A stretch of DNA of 64,000 nt from Cupriavidus taiwanensis (GTDB lineage Bacteria > Pseudomonadota > Gammaproteobacteria > Burkholderiales > Burkholderiaceae). The stretch covers positions 248,001 through 312,000 of the forward strand of contig NZ_LT977070.1 of the NCBI RefSeq assembly GCF_900250075.1, written 5' to 3'. This document shows positions 56,950 to 64,000 of the stretch, piece after piece. Below the pieces are notes generated by a model. It ran no database searches. It saw only the letters and a list, made by a program, of their open reading frames with translations, and was not told where the DNA came from. Position 1 is the stretch's first letter. Every line of letters starts with the position of its first letter. Both the position numbers and the translations under genes were made by a program.

Positions 56950-58073
56950 TGCATTTCACTTTCAAAAAGGCAGCGGAAGACATTTTTAAGCACGCTTTCG
57001 GATACTAACGGACTGACGCTATTTCCAATCTGTCGAAAGGCATGCCACTTCGTGTTATCGAACTGAAACCAGTCGGGAAATCCTTGCAGTCGTGCGGCCT
57101 CTCTTGGCGTAATTACGCGCGGTCTAAGGTAGTGAATAGGGCGAACTGCTTGAAATGACCCTTTCTCTGGGCCTGTGCCTGCCCGAAGCGTGGGGCAGTA
57201 TCCTCCCGGATCAAGTTTGACCGATTTGGTTTTGGGGTCCTGTTCCCCGTATTCGAGTTTGGCATATCTAGATTCCAGCTCTGGCGAATGAAGGGTGCCG
57301 AGACATCCAGTGACGATACTTTTCTCCTCATATAATTCGAGGGAGTGAGCATCGCCGACTTTTTCGGGAACCCTATTTGTGACCGACTCGAAGAAGTGGC
57401 CCACACGTTTTACCGAAACTTTCCTGCGCCCGTTTCGCGGGGAAATTATTGGTGGAACATCGACTGGTAGCCCGTCCAGTGCATGTCGAACAACGGGCGC
57501 CTTTTCCAAATCGAGGTGATCCCAAAAATCATCGATGCCGTAGGCTACATCGGCTCGGAATCCAACAATAATGACGCGTTGGCGAACAGTCGGTGCGCCG
57601 ACTTCGTTGGCTCGAAGCTTTCGTGGGGGAAGCACGCGGTAGATGCCATCGAGTTGACTGAGGGCGAAGTCGAGTATATCTTTGTTGCGTTCTGAGAGCA
57701 CGCCTGGAACATTCTCCATAACGAACGCTTTTGGTCGAAGCTCCGAAATCAGTCTAAAATAGTGTGTTACTAATTGATTTCTAATATCGGAAGGTTCTTT
57801 CTTCCCAATGGAGCTAAACCCTTGGCACGGCGGCCCACCCGTAATAACGTCTATTTGACCTGAAAGCAGACCAGCTTCTTTGTAGATATCCCCGGCACTC
57901 GTGGTTGATATGTCAAGAGCAAGATCTTTGCAGTGCGGGAAGTTGGTCTTGTGCGCTTTAAGAGCGCGTTGATCGAAATCAATTCCGGCCATAACATCAA
58001 AACCGGCGCGAGCCGCTCCGAGGCTCATGCCTCCGGCCCCGCAAAACAAATCTAAAAGTTGTGGCCTATGCAT
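56946..58073 (-). CDS. C5-cytosine DNA methyltransferase
   Basis: This 375-residue m5C methyltransferase has motif I LLDLFCGAGGMSLGAA, motif IV GGPPCQGFSSIG with the catalytic Cys, motif VI VMENVPGVLS, motif VIII VRQRVIIVGFRA, motif IX RPRVITPREAARLQGFPDWF and motif X RQIGNSVSP. The target recognition region (about 180-280) has no named match, so the target is unknown. ATG 58073 is chosen; GTG 58094 is a longer option. It heads the minus-strand operon and is divergent from vsr. Confidence 0.95.
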   Translation of the reverse strand: MHRPQLLDLFCGAGGMSLGAARAGFDVMAGIDFDQRALKAHKTNFPHCKDLALDISTTSAGDIYKEAGLLSGQIDVITGGPPCQGFSSIGKKEPSDIRNQLVTHYFRLISELRPKAFVMENVPGVLSERNKDILDFALSQLDGIYRVLPPRKLRANEVGAPTVRQRVIIVGFRADVAYGIDDFWDHLDLEKAPVVRHALDGLPVDVPPIISPRNGRRKVSVKRVGHFFESVTNRVPEKVGDAHSLELYEEKSIVTGCLGTLHSPELESRYAKLEYGEQDPKTKSVKLDPGGYCPTLRAGTGPEKGSFQAVRPIHYLRPRVITPREAARLQGFPDWFQFDNTKWHAFRQIGNSVSPLVSESVLKNVFRCLFESEMQ

Positions 58074-58198
58074 TTTTTCTTGGCTATAAGGCACTTAAGG
58101 CCGCTTCAAAGTTATTTAATTGGGTGCGCTCGATTCAGTCAGCCGCCGCAAGTGTAGAGCGCGAAGCGGCGCAGGCGCCGCCCTAGTATACGGGTGTT

Positions 58199-58213
58199 GC
58201 GCATGTTCTGCGC
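58199..58213. promoter_or_regulatory. Inverted repeat between C5 methyltransferase and vsr genes
   Basis: GCGCATGTTCTGCGC has 5-bp inverted arms. It sits in the 190-base divergent promoter region, 52 bases ahead of vsr. It could be a site for self-control by the methyltransferase or a regulator. Evidence is weak. Confidence 0.3.
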
Positions 58214-58265
58214 GGTACATTTGGTAGGGTGCTTAAGTTCGACGGCACAGCTGATGGAGAGCAAC

Positions 58266-58673
58266 ATGGCTGATGACCGAAGTCGGGAAAAGCGGCGACT
58301 GGCTATGCAGGCCGTGCGCCAGGTTGACACGGCGCCTGAGCTTATCGTTCGCCGTCTTTTACACTCGCTGGGCTACCGCTATCGCCTTCATCGGCGGGAT
58401 CTGCCTGGGACGCCCGACATCGTCTTCCCAAGCAGAAAAAAAGTCATCTTCGTGCATGGCTGTTTTTGGCACGGGCATGAGTGCCGTAGAGGACAGTTGC
58501 CGAAGTCGCGCGTTGAGTACTGGGCCCCCAAGCTTAAAGCCAATCAACTAAGGGACGAGCGAGTGGCGATGGAGTTACGTTGCGCGGGATGGGAGGTATT
58601 AGTGGTTTGGCAATGCATGCTCGCCGACGACGAACGCTTACAGGAGCTTCTATGTGACTTCCTAGCAGCGTGA
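58266..58673 (+). CDS. vsr: Very short patch repair endonuclease
   Basis: This 135-residue endonuclease nicks beside T:G mismatches caused by deamination of 5-methylcytosine. Residue numbers match E. coli Vsr: catalytic Asp51 (GTPDIVF), His64 and His69 (FVHGCFWHGHEC), and zinc ligands Cys66, His71, Cys73 and Cys117 (VVWQC). GGAG lies six bases before the ATG. It is divergent from the methyltransferase gene whose damage it would repair. Confidence 0.96.
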   Translation: MADDRSREKRRLAMQAVRQVDTAPELIVRRLLHSLGYRYRLHRRDLPGTPDIVFPSRKKVIFVHGCFWHGHECRRGQLPKSRVEYWAPKLKANQLRDERVAMELRCAGWEVLVVWQCMLADDERLQELLCDFLAA

Positions 58674-59270
58674 CGTCGGCAATGGTTGTGCGGGGCTCCG
58701 ATGCAAACTAAATTGGCCCGGATCCTTACGCGAAAGTTGCCCCAGCTGATTCACCTCGAATCAAAGCAACCAAAAGAAGCGGCGGGTACGGATCGCTCGC
58801 TTCCTTAACCTACTCTTCCGGCGCGATTTTCCCATCCTGCTGCAATTGCGGTTTTCCGCACGCTGACCGCAAGCCAGTACTTCCGAGAATCAATTTATCC
58901 CTAGACAGCTCAACGAAGCGACCATGGGTCCCCTGGTATGCATAGGCAGCCCTACTTTCATTCAGCTCATGATGACCCAAATGGACACTTTGAGAGTTTG
59001 GTGCATTGTTCCCTGTCGATAGCCGTTGGAAACTGACAGCGTCGCCACACCAATGGTCGACCAGGTTTGACAGCCTGACCAACACACCGGACGAGCCGCG
59101 AAGCGGTATGCTCTCGTCTTTCGCCAACGCACGCCCGTACGGGCGGGCCGCGGTGGGGGAGCCTCTGGGCTCGCCGGTTCGTGTGTGCCGGTCTGTCAAC
59201 CCTGCCCCGTGCTCGCCCACCCGATTGACAGCGGACGGCGAGCCTCCATCTCTTACACACGGAGGTCGCA
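58674..59270. other. Gap between vsr and a small conserved-looking gene
   Basis: About 600 bases without a clear gene. The right end forms a structured leader (59159-59244, listed separately). A stretch near 58712-58760 (TTGGCCCGGATC, then GTTGCCCCAGCTGATTCACC) reminds me of IS21-type ends, but no transposase is present. Confidence 0.5.
59159..59244 (+). ncRNA. Candidate structured leader RNA with alternative pairings
   Basis: GGCTCGCC (59168-59175) pairs exactly with GGCGAGCC (59237-59244), enclosing CTGTCAA (59193-59199) paired with TTGACAG (59225-59231). Competing pairings exist: GAGCC (59159-59163) with GGCTC (59168-59172), and GCTCGCC (59211-59217) with GGCGAGC. This resembles phage-type C4 antisense RNA leaders or similar upstream motifs, but I cannot confirm a family. 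It ends 26 bases before the next start codon. Confidence 0.5.
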
Positions 59271-59600
59271 ATGACTAGCACCACCCCGGCTCCCCAAGAG
59301 CCCACCCTCGCCCAAAAACAAGCCCAACTAGCCGAAAACCTGGCCAAAGTCGATCGCGCCCAGTTCCGCCGCCGCGCCAAGGCTCCTCCACCGCTACCCA
59401 GCAAAGCCGTCACCCTCGAGGACCACATCCTCGAAGTCAGCGACGACCTTCTGCGCGTCAGCGCAGGCTTCCAGTCAGTCCTGACCTTGCTGGACCTGCA
59501 GGCCGGCGATATCCCTGACAGCATCGGCCTGCACGCCCTGATTTCGCCGCTCAAGCGGCAGATCGACCGGTGCGCTGATCGCCTGCAGGCGCTTGCGTGA
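59271..59600 (+). CDS. Small protein of unknown function
   Basis: This 109-residue protein has a Pro/Gln-rich start (TTPAPQEPTLAQKQAQL), a basic stretch (RAQFRRRAKAPPP) and a helical C-terminal domain (EDHILEVSDDLLRVSAGFQS, SPLKRQIDRCADRLQALA). GGAGG lies five to six bases upstream. I do not recognise the family; the layout recalls small helical proteins that follow similar structured leaders in pseudomonads. Codon use fits the host. Confidence 0.6.
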   Translation: MTSTTPAPQEPTLAQKQAQLAENLAKVDRAQFRRRAKAPPPLPSKAVTLEDHILEVSDDLLRVSAGFQSVLTLLDLQAGDIPDSIGLHALISPLKRQIDRCADRLQALA

Positions 59601-59636
59601 CGAGGGAGAGGCCTGCGCAATGCAAGCCTGCAGTAA

Positions 59637-59663
59637 AACGGCGCGAGCTGGTCTCGCGCCGTT
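59637..59663 (+). terminator. Likely terminator of the small-protein gene
   Basis: AACGGCGCGAG (59637-59647) and CTCGCGCCGTT (59653-59663) form an 11-bp stem with a 5-base loop, followed by CTGGTTG. The T tract is weak. Confidence 0.6.
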
Positions 59664-59761
59664 CTGGTTGTGGCCTGTAGGTTGTGCTGCAAGTTGATGT
59701 TTCGGTGTCCAGCCAAGCTCAAGCCGCGATCACCGAAACCTACTGAAGGACGCCACCTGCC

Positions 59762-62404
59762 TCAAGTCACCGCACTCACAAACGCCTCGAACGCCCTAGC
59801 CTCCACCGGCCGACAAAAGAAGTGCCCTTGCCCATAATCGCAGCCAGCAGCCACCAGAATGTCCCGCTGCGACTCCGTCTCCACACCCTCCGCAATCACC
59901 CGTATGCGCAGTGCATGCGCCATGCTGATAATGGCGTGGCACAACGCCACGTCGTCCGGCCCCCGCGTCAGCGAGCGGATGAAGGACTGGTCGATCTTGA
60001 TGTAGTCGATGTCCAGGCGCCGCAGGTACGACAAGGACGAGTAGCCGGTGCCGAAGTCGTCGAGTGCAATCTCGATGCCGGCCGCCTGGAAGCGGGAGAG
60101 CTGGTCCATGACATCGGCGTTCTGCTCCATCAGCGAGCCTTCGGTGATCTCGATGACCAGGCTGCCCACCGGCACGTTCCTGCGCTCGATCATGCTGGAC
60201 CAGGACTCGGGCCCGCTCGCAGGGGCGCTGAACTCCACGGGTGATTTGTTGACCGAGATCTGGAAGTCCTTGCCCAGCAGCACCTGCCAGCGCGCAAGCT
60301 GGTCCAGCGCTTCCGTCAGCACCCAGCGGCCGATGTCGATGATGAGGCCGGATTCTTCCGCCACGGCAATGAAATCGGCCGGGCGGATCGGCCCGCGCAC
60401 CGGATGGTCCCAGCGGATCAGGGCCTCGGCCTTGCAGACCTTGCCCGTGCGCAGATCGACAATGGGCTGGTAGTGCAGCGCGAACTGCCCGGACGCCAGC
60501 GCCGTGCGCAGGTCCTGCGTGATGCGCAGGCGCTCCCGCTCCACCTGCAGCAGCGCTTGCGAGAAGACCTTCCAGCGATTGCGGCCCTCTGCCTTGGCGG
60601 CAAACATCGCCTGGTCGGCGCACACCAGCAGGGCCTCGGCGTTGTCGGCGTCCCTGGGCCAGGTCGCCACGCCGATGCTGGCCGACACCACCACCAGCTC
60701 GCCGGCCAGGCGGTAAGGCGCGGCAATCCGCTGCAGGATCGCCTGGGCAATGTCCCCGGCAACGCCGGCATCGCCCACCGCGGGCAGGATCACGGTGAAC
60801 TCGTCGCCGGCCAGCCGCGCCACGGTATCTGTCGCGCGCACCGATGCCGCAATGCGCCGCGCCGCCTCCAGCAGCAACTGGTCGCCCTGGTCGTGGCCGA
60901 GGGTATCGTTCACCTCCTTGAAGCGATCCAGGTCGATGAACAGCAGCGTCACCGCATCCTGCGTGCCGCGCGAACGCCCGATCTCCTGCTCCAGCCGGTC
61001 AAAGAACAGGCGGCGGTTGGGCAGGTCCGTGAGCGCATCGAAATTGGCCTGGTGCCGGATGACTTCCTCCGCCTGGCGCTTCTCGGTCATGTCATGGATC
61101 AGCGCAACGCGGCAGCGCTCGCCATACGCGTGGGCCAGGTAGGTATCCACGGTCAGGTAGGCGGGAAACTCGCTGCCGTCCTTGCGGCGGATAAAGAGTT
61201 CGCCGCTCCATCTGCCCGTGGCTGCCACGGTGGCCCGCAGGCGTTCGACCAGCCCTGCCGCATTGCCTGCCCCGCTGATGCCATAGCCCGGGCGGCCCCG
61301 GATCTCCTGGGCGGTATAGCCGGTGGCGGCGGCAAAGGCCGGATTCACGTCGATGATGGTGCCATCGAGCGACGTCACCACCATGGCCTCGCTGCTGGAC
61401 GAATAGACCAGCGAAGCCAGCCGCATTTCCTCCATATGGCGCCGTCGCTCCGCCATGGAGCGGCGCAGGCTGTAGTACAACAGCGCAAGCAGCAGCGTGG
61501 AAGCCATGGCGCCGGCCAGGGCTACGCGGCGATAGACCTCGTAGGGCGCCAGCACCAGGCTGACCGCCTCGCCCACCACGAAATTGAGCCCGAACTCCGG
61601 CAAACGGTAATAGCCGAAGACCCGCTCCACGCCTTCGGAGCCCGACACCGCCCGATAACTACCGGTCGGGGGCGACCCGCTGGCGAGGTACGGCCTGTTG
61701 CTGACCGCCCTGGCCAGCGTACCCTCCAGCGCCGGCACGCGCGCAAGGACCATGCCGGAAGTCTTGATGACCGACGCCACTTCGCCATCGCGGTCAGTGA
61801 AGGTCTGCGCAAAGCTGGCGAACTGCTCCGGACTGACCGAGACCACGATGACCCCGTCGAAGCTGCCCGCGCGCAGGATGGGGCGCGTGAACTGGATCGA
61901 CCATTTGCGCGAGACCTTGCCCTTCACCGGGTCGCTGATGAACAGCATGTCGCGCCCGCCCGCGTTCTGGTGGACCCGGAAATGCTCGCGCCCGCTCAGG
62001 TCGACCTTCTCACTGGGTGCAGGCCCGGCGATGGACGAGTAGATGAGCAGGCCATGCTTGTCGATCACCGACACCTGGAACGACAGGTCCACCACCAGGT
62101 TCTGCCGCTCACGCACCATCTCGATGAACCCCGGCTGGCCGGCCAGCCAGCTGGCCCGCAGGTCCAGCAGGAACTCGGACAGCCGCAGGATGCTGGATTT
62201 CGAGTACGCGCCGAACGCCTGGGCCTGGGCCTGGGTACGCTTCGCGGCGTCGTGCAGCAAGCGGTCCCGCTCGCTCACGAGCTGAAACGCCGCGAACGCC
62301 CATGTTGCAATCAGCCACGCCGCCGCCGCCAGGTTCAACGGGGAAAAGACCGCGCGCAGGCGCTGCAGCGCCTTGTCATAGCGGGTGGTCGGGCGTTCTG
62401 GCAT
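59762..62404 (-). CDS. Membrane sensor with PAS, GGDEF and EAL domains
   Basis: This 880-residue protein makes and/or breaks cyclic di-GMP. Domain order is: helix (about 24-44), periplasmic Cache-like sensor (about 45-280), helix (about 290-310), PAS (MRLASLVYSSSSEAMVVTSL, then IHDMTEKRQ), GGDEF (FDALTDLPNRRLFFDRLE) and EAL. The cyclase motif reads AGDEF rather than GGDEF, preceded by an I-site RATD five residues ahead. The EAL part is intact: CKAEALIRW, NKSP, EITEG, DDFGTGYSSLSYL, KIDQSF, EGVET. ATG 62404 is the start. Confidence 0.93.
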   Translation of the reverse strand: MPERPTTRYDKALQRLRAVFSPLNLAAAAWLIATWAFAAFQLVSERDRLLHDAAKRTQAQAQAFGAYSKSSILRLSEFLLDLRASWLAGQPGFIEMVRERQNLVVDLSFQVSVIDKHGLLIYSSIAGPAPSEKVDLSGREHFRVHQNAGGRDMLFISDPVKGKVSRKWSIQFTRPILRAGSFDGVIVVSVSPEQFASFAQTFTDRDGEVASVIKTSGMVLARVPALEGTLARAVSNRPYLASGSPPTGSYRAVSGSEGVERVFGYYRLPEFGLNFVVGEAVSLVLAPYEVYRRVALAGAMASTLLLALLYYSLRRSMAERRRHMEEMRLASLVYSSSSEAMVVTSLDGTIIDVNPAFAAATGYTAQEIRGRPGYGISGAGNAAGLVERLRATVAATGRWSGELFIRRKDGSEFPAYLTVDTYLAHAYGERCRVALIHDMTEKRQAEEVIRHQANFDALTDLPNRRLFFDRLEQEIGRSRGTQDAVTLLFIDLDRFKEVNDTLGHDQGDQLLLEAARRIAASVRATDTVARLAGDEFTVILPAVGDAGVAGDIAQAILQRIAAPYRLAGELVVVSASIGVATWPRDADNAEALLVCADQAMFAAKAEGRNRWKVFSQALLQVERERLRITQDLRTALASGQFALHYQPIVDLRTGKVCKAEALIRWDHPVRGPIRPADFIAVAEESGLIIDIGRWVLTEALDQLARWQVLLGKDFQISVNKSPVEFSAPASGPESWSSMIERRNVPVGSLVIEITEGSLMEQNADVMDQLSRFQAAGIEIALDDFGTGYSSLSYLRRLDIDYIKIDQSFIRSLTRGPDDVALCHAIISMAHALRIRVIAEGVETESQRDILVAAGCDYGQGHFFCRPVEARAFEAFVSAVT

Positions 62405-62611
62405 CAAATGGGTATCGCAGTGCAGCGAAGTGGATTGACATCCATAGCAGGCTAGTCGAGGTCAGCGAACCCGACAAGCAGGACGCACTTTAGTCCTGTG
62501 CTCAGCGGGTGGAGCCGGGTTGGAGTGAGGCGAAAGCGTCACGTCGCGATCATGCTCCGGTCGCGAATGCGATAGGAAAAGGATGTGCGGTACGACATGG
62601 ACGCAGAAGCC

Positions 62612-63445
62612 TCAATACTCCCTCAACACCCATCCGCTGATCGCTGCGAAGTACTCGCGAAGCCAGGCGTTATATCGAAGGTAGATCGGCGTTGCAGCCC
62701 CGACTCCGGCGACTTTGCCGAAGCCAGCCTTCCCGGCAATCTGCACCGCCCGCCGTATATGGAAGTCGCTGGTCACCACCACAACGGCGTCGGTGGCACC
62801 GACGCCCTGCCCCTCCAGCAACCGCCGGCTGAATACCAGGTTCTCCTCGGTACTGGTACTGCGTCCTTCGCGAATCACCCTGTCCGCCGCTATCCCCCAT
62901 GCAACGAGGTAATCGGCCATGATGTCCGCCTCGACACACTGCAGCCCAAAGTCCTGCCCACCGCTCACAACGACCTTGGCGTCCGGCCACCTTCGCGCCT
63001 GCGCCAGTCCCTGATCCAGCCGCGCAATCAACGTTGGCGACGCCTTGCAGTTAGGGGTACCAGATCCAAGAATGATGATCGCCTTTACCGCCGTCTCCGC
63101 GGGTACGGAAGCGCCCATGCCGCTGCGGATGCCATAAAAGAACACGCCGACCGTGACCAGCCACGCAGCAAACGCAAGCCATCCAGCACGCCAAAGCCAC
63201 TGCCGCCGCCGATCCGCCTTCCGCCATCGCGCCACGCCATTCCAGCACAACGCGAGCAGCAGGAACACGGTGCCGATGCACGCCGGCAACGTGATGCCGA
63301 AGTTGAACAAGCCCATCCCCATCAGTGCGACGGCATCGCCGAGCAGCACGGCGCCAAACAGCGCCAGGGCAAGGCGTATCCATCGGGTGCTTCGTTTCAC
63401 TGCGGGGTTCTCAAGGTAGTTGGTTGTTGGATTATCCAACGGCAT
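62612..63445 (-). CDS. YdcF-family (DUF218) membrane protein
   Basis: This 277-residue protein has three N-terminal membrane helices (LALALFGAVLLGDAVAL, PACIGTVFLLLALCWNGV, LAFAAWLVTVGVFFYG). The DUF218 domain follows with KAIIILGSG, VVVSGGQDF, EGRSTSTEENLVFSRRLL and VVTSDFHIRRAV. Some family members have been linked to envelope or SAM-binding roles, but the function is unclear. GTG at 63400 is a possible alternative start. Confidence 0.85.
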   Translation of the reverse strand: MPLDNPTTNYLENPAVKRSTRWIRLALALFGAVLLGDAVALMGMGLFNFGITLPACIGTVFLLLALCWNGVARWRKADRRRQWLWRAGWLAFAAWLVTVGVFFYGIRSGMGASVPAETAVKAIIILGSGTPNCKASPTLIARLDQGLAQARRWPDAKVVVSGGQDFGLQCVEADIMADYLVAWGIAADRVIREGRSTSTEENLVFSRRLLEGQGVGATDAVVVVTSDFHIRRAVQIAGKAGFGKVAGVGAATPIYLRYNAWLREYFAAISGWVLREY

Positions 63446-63472
63446 ATTTCAGCTTAGTTACCGACACGAAAC

Positions 63473-64000
63473 TCAGGATAACTTGTCGAGCAACTTGATG
63501 AAGTTGCGCTTCGCGCGATAGGTGTCGCGGATCGCTTCCAGCTCTCTGGCAAACTCGGCGCGCTCGCCCAGTTTTGCCCGCAGGCTTCCGATGGCGCGCA
63601 CGATTTCGAATGCATCGTCATAGCGCGCGTTGCGCGTGCCGCTGTCGGCAGCGACCGGCAGCAGCTGGTGATAGAGGGCAATCGCGTCATGGGGATGCGT
63701 TCTGGCGCGGAATTCCGCCATCCGGGGCCACAGTTGCGTCGCCACCGGGCCGCCGATGAAGACGTCCCAGGCTGCATCGCCCTTGTCTTCTGAGAGGAAG
63801 AGCTTAACGAGTTCAGCGCGCGTTGGCTTCTCCCAGTCTCGGCGCTTCGATTTTCCGGGCGACTCCTCCTTCTTGACGAGCGCCCACAGATGCGCCAATG
63901 CACGCTCCCGGATCGCATCATGCCGATCGATGGCCGTAGCGACCTTCATCAGGGCCGCAAACCTGTCTGCCGTGGGATGCATAGCGAAGCGCCGCCAGGC
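63473..64000 (-). CDS. Partial gene, C-terminal part of a DUF6880/SWIM-associated-type protein
   Basis: The frame stays open to the right edge, so an in-frame ATG at 63982 may be internal. The visible end is helical: RDWEKPTRAELVKLFLSEDK, RMAEFRARTHPHDAIALYHQ, YDDAFEIVRAIGSLRAKLGE, RDTYRAKRNFIKLLDKLS. This C-terminal pattern is seen in DUF6880-type and SWIM zinc-finger proteins. The diagnostic N-terminal region is outside the window. Confidence 0.6.
   Translation of the reverse strand, partial: AWRRFAMHPTADRFAALMKVATAIDRHDAIRERALAHLWALVKKEESPGKSKRRDWEKPTRAELVKLFLSEDKGDAAWDVFIGGPVATQLWPRMAEFRARTHPHDAIALYHQLLPVAADSGTRNARYDDAFEIVRAIGSLRAKLGERAEFARELEAIRDTYRAKRNFIKLLDKLS

Noticed and set aside
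58712..58760. Possible IS21-type terminal sequence near vsr
   Set aside because: Only a loose similarity from memory; no transposase, no partner end and no target duplication can be seen.

Overview
The window is high-GC betaproteobacterial DNA, most like a Cupriavidus/Ralstonia main chromosome (Burkholderiales). This rests on the gene order rpmH-rnpA-yidD-yidC-mnmE facing away from dnaA-dnaN-gyrB, abundant Bug/TctC-type binding proteins, Burkholderiales-restricted lipoprotein families, and three families of short palindromic repeats. The chromosomal replication origin lies between rpmH and dnaA (about 40.8-41.6 kb), so the window shows roughly 40 kb to the left of oriC and 22 kb to its right.

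Left part (1-33 kb, accessory metabolism and transport). It holds a glutathione reductase 3' end, a TctDE-like two-component pair beside an iron-type ABC binding protein, and a tripartite RND efflux pump with a divergent TetR repressor and a clear operator/promoter. Next come a minus-strand block of envelope proteins (OmpW, two paralogous lipoproteins, a DUF1571 protein) with a TetR and a GMC oxidoreductase plus TAT-exported small subunit. An AraC regulator follows, then a plus-strand operon of Baeyer-Villiger-type monooxygenase, SDR, alpha/beta hydrolase, PF10118-type protein and rubredoxin. Together these look like a pathway for a hydrophobic alcohol/ketone substrate. MerR, LysR, TctC, an aspartoacylase-like peptidase, small envelope proteins and a LexA-boxed dinD complete this part.

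Core (33.6-48 kb). It contains mnmE, a CHAD protein, a thioesterase, a VOC protein, a trans-aconitate methyltransferase-like gene, yidC, yidD, rnpA, rpmH, oriC, dnaA (with a very long linker), dnaN and gyrB. REP-like palindromes sit in both the dnaA-dnaN and dnaN-gyrB gaps. The last third of gyrB changes codon style.

Right part (48-64 kb). A defence island of visibly lower GC lies directly downstream of gyrB: a complete type I restriction-modification operon (hsdM-hsdS-hsdR), then a compact cassette of a C5 DNA methyltransferase, a MutL/MORC-like GHKL ATPase and an unassigned Rossmann/methyltransferase-like protein, all overlapping, with a divergent Vsr endonuclease. The last three cassette proteins form the most interesting candidate system in the window. 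Beyond it lie a small protein behind a structured-looking leader RNA, a GGDEF-EAL sensor, a YdcF-family protein and a partial gene at the right edge.
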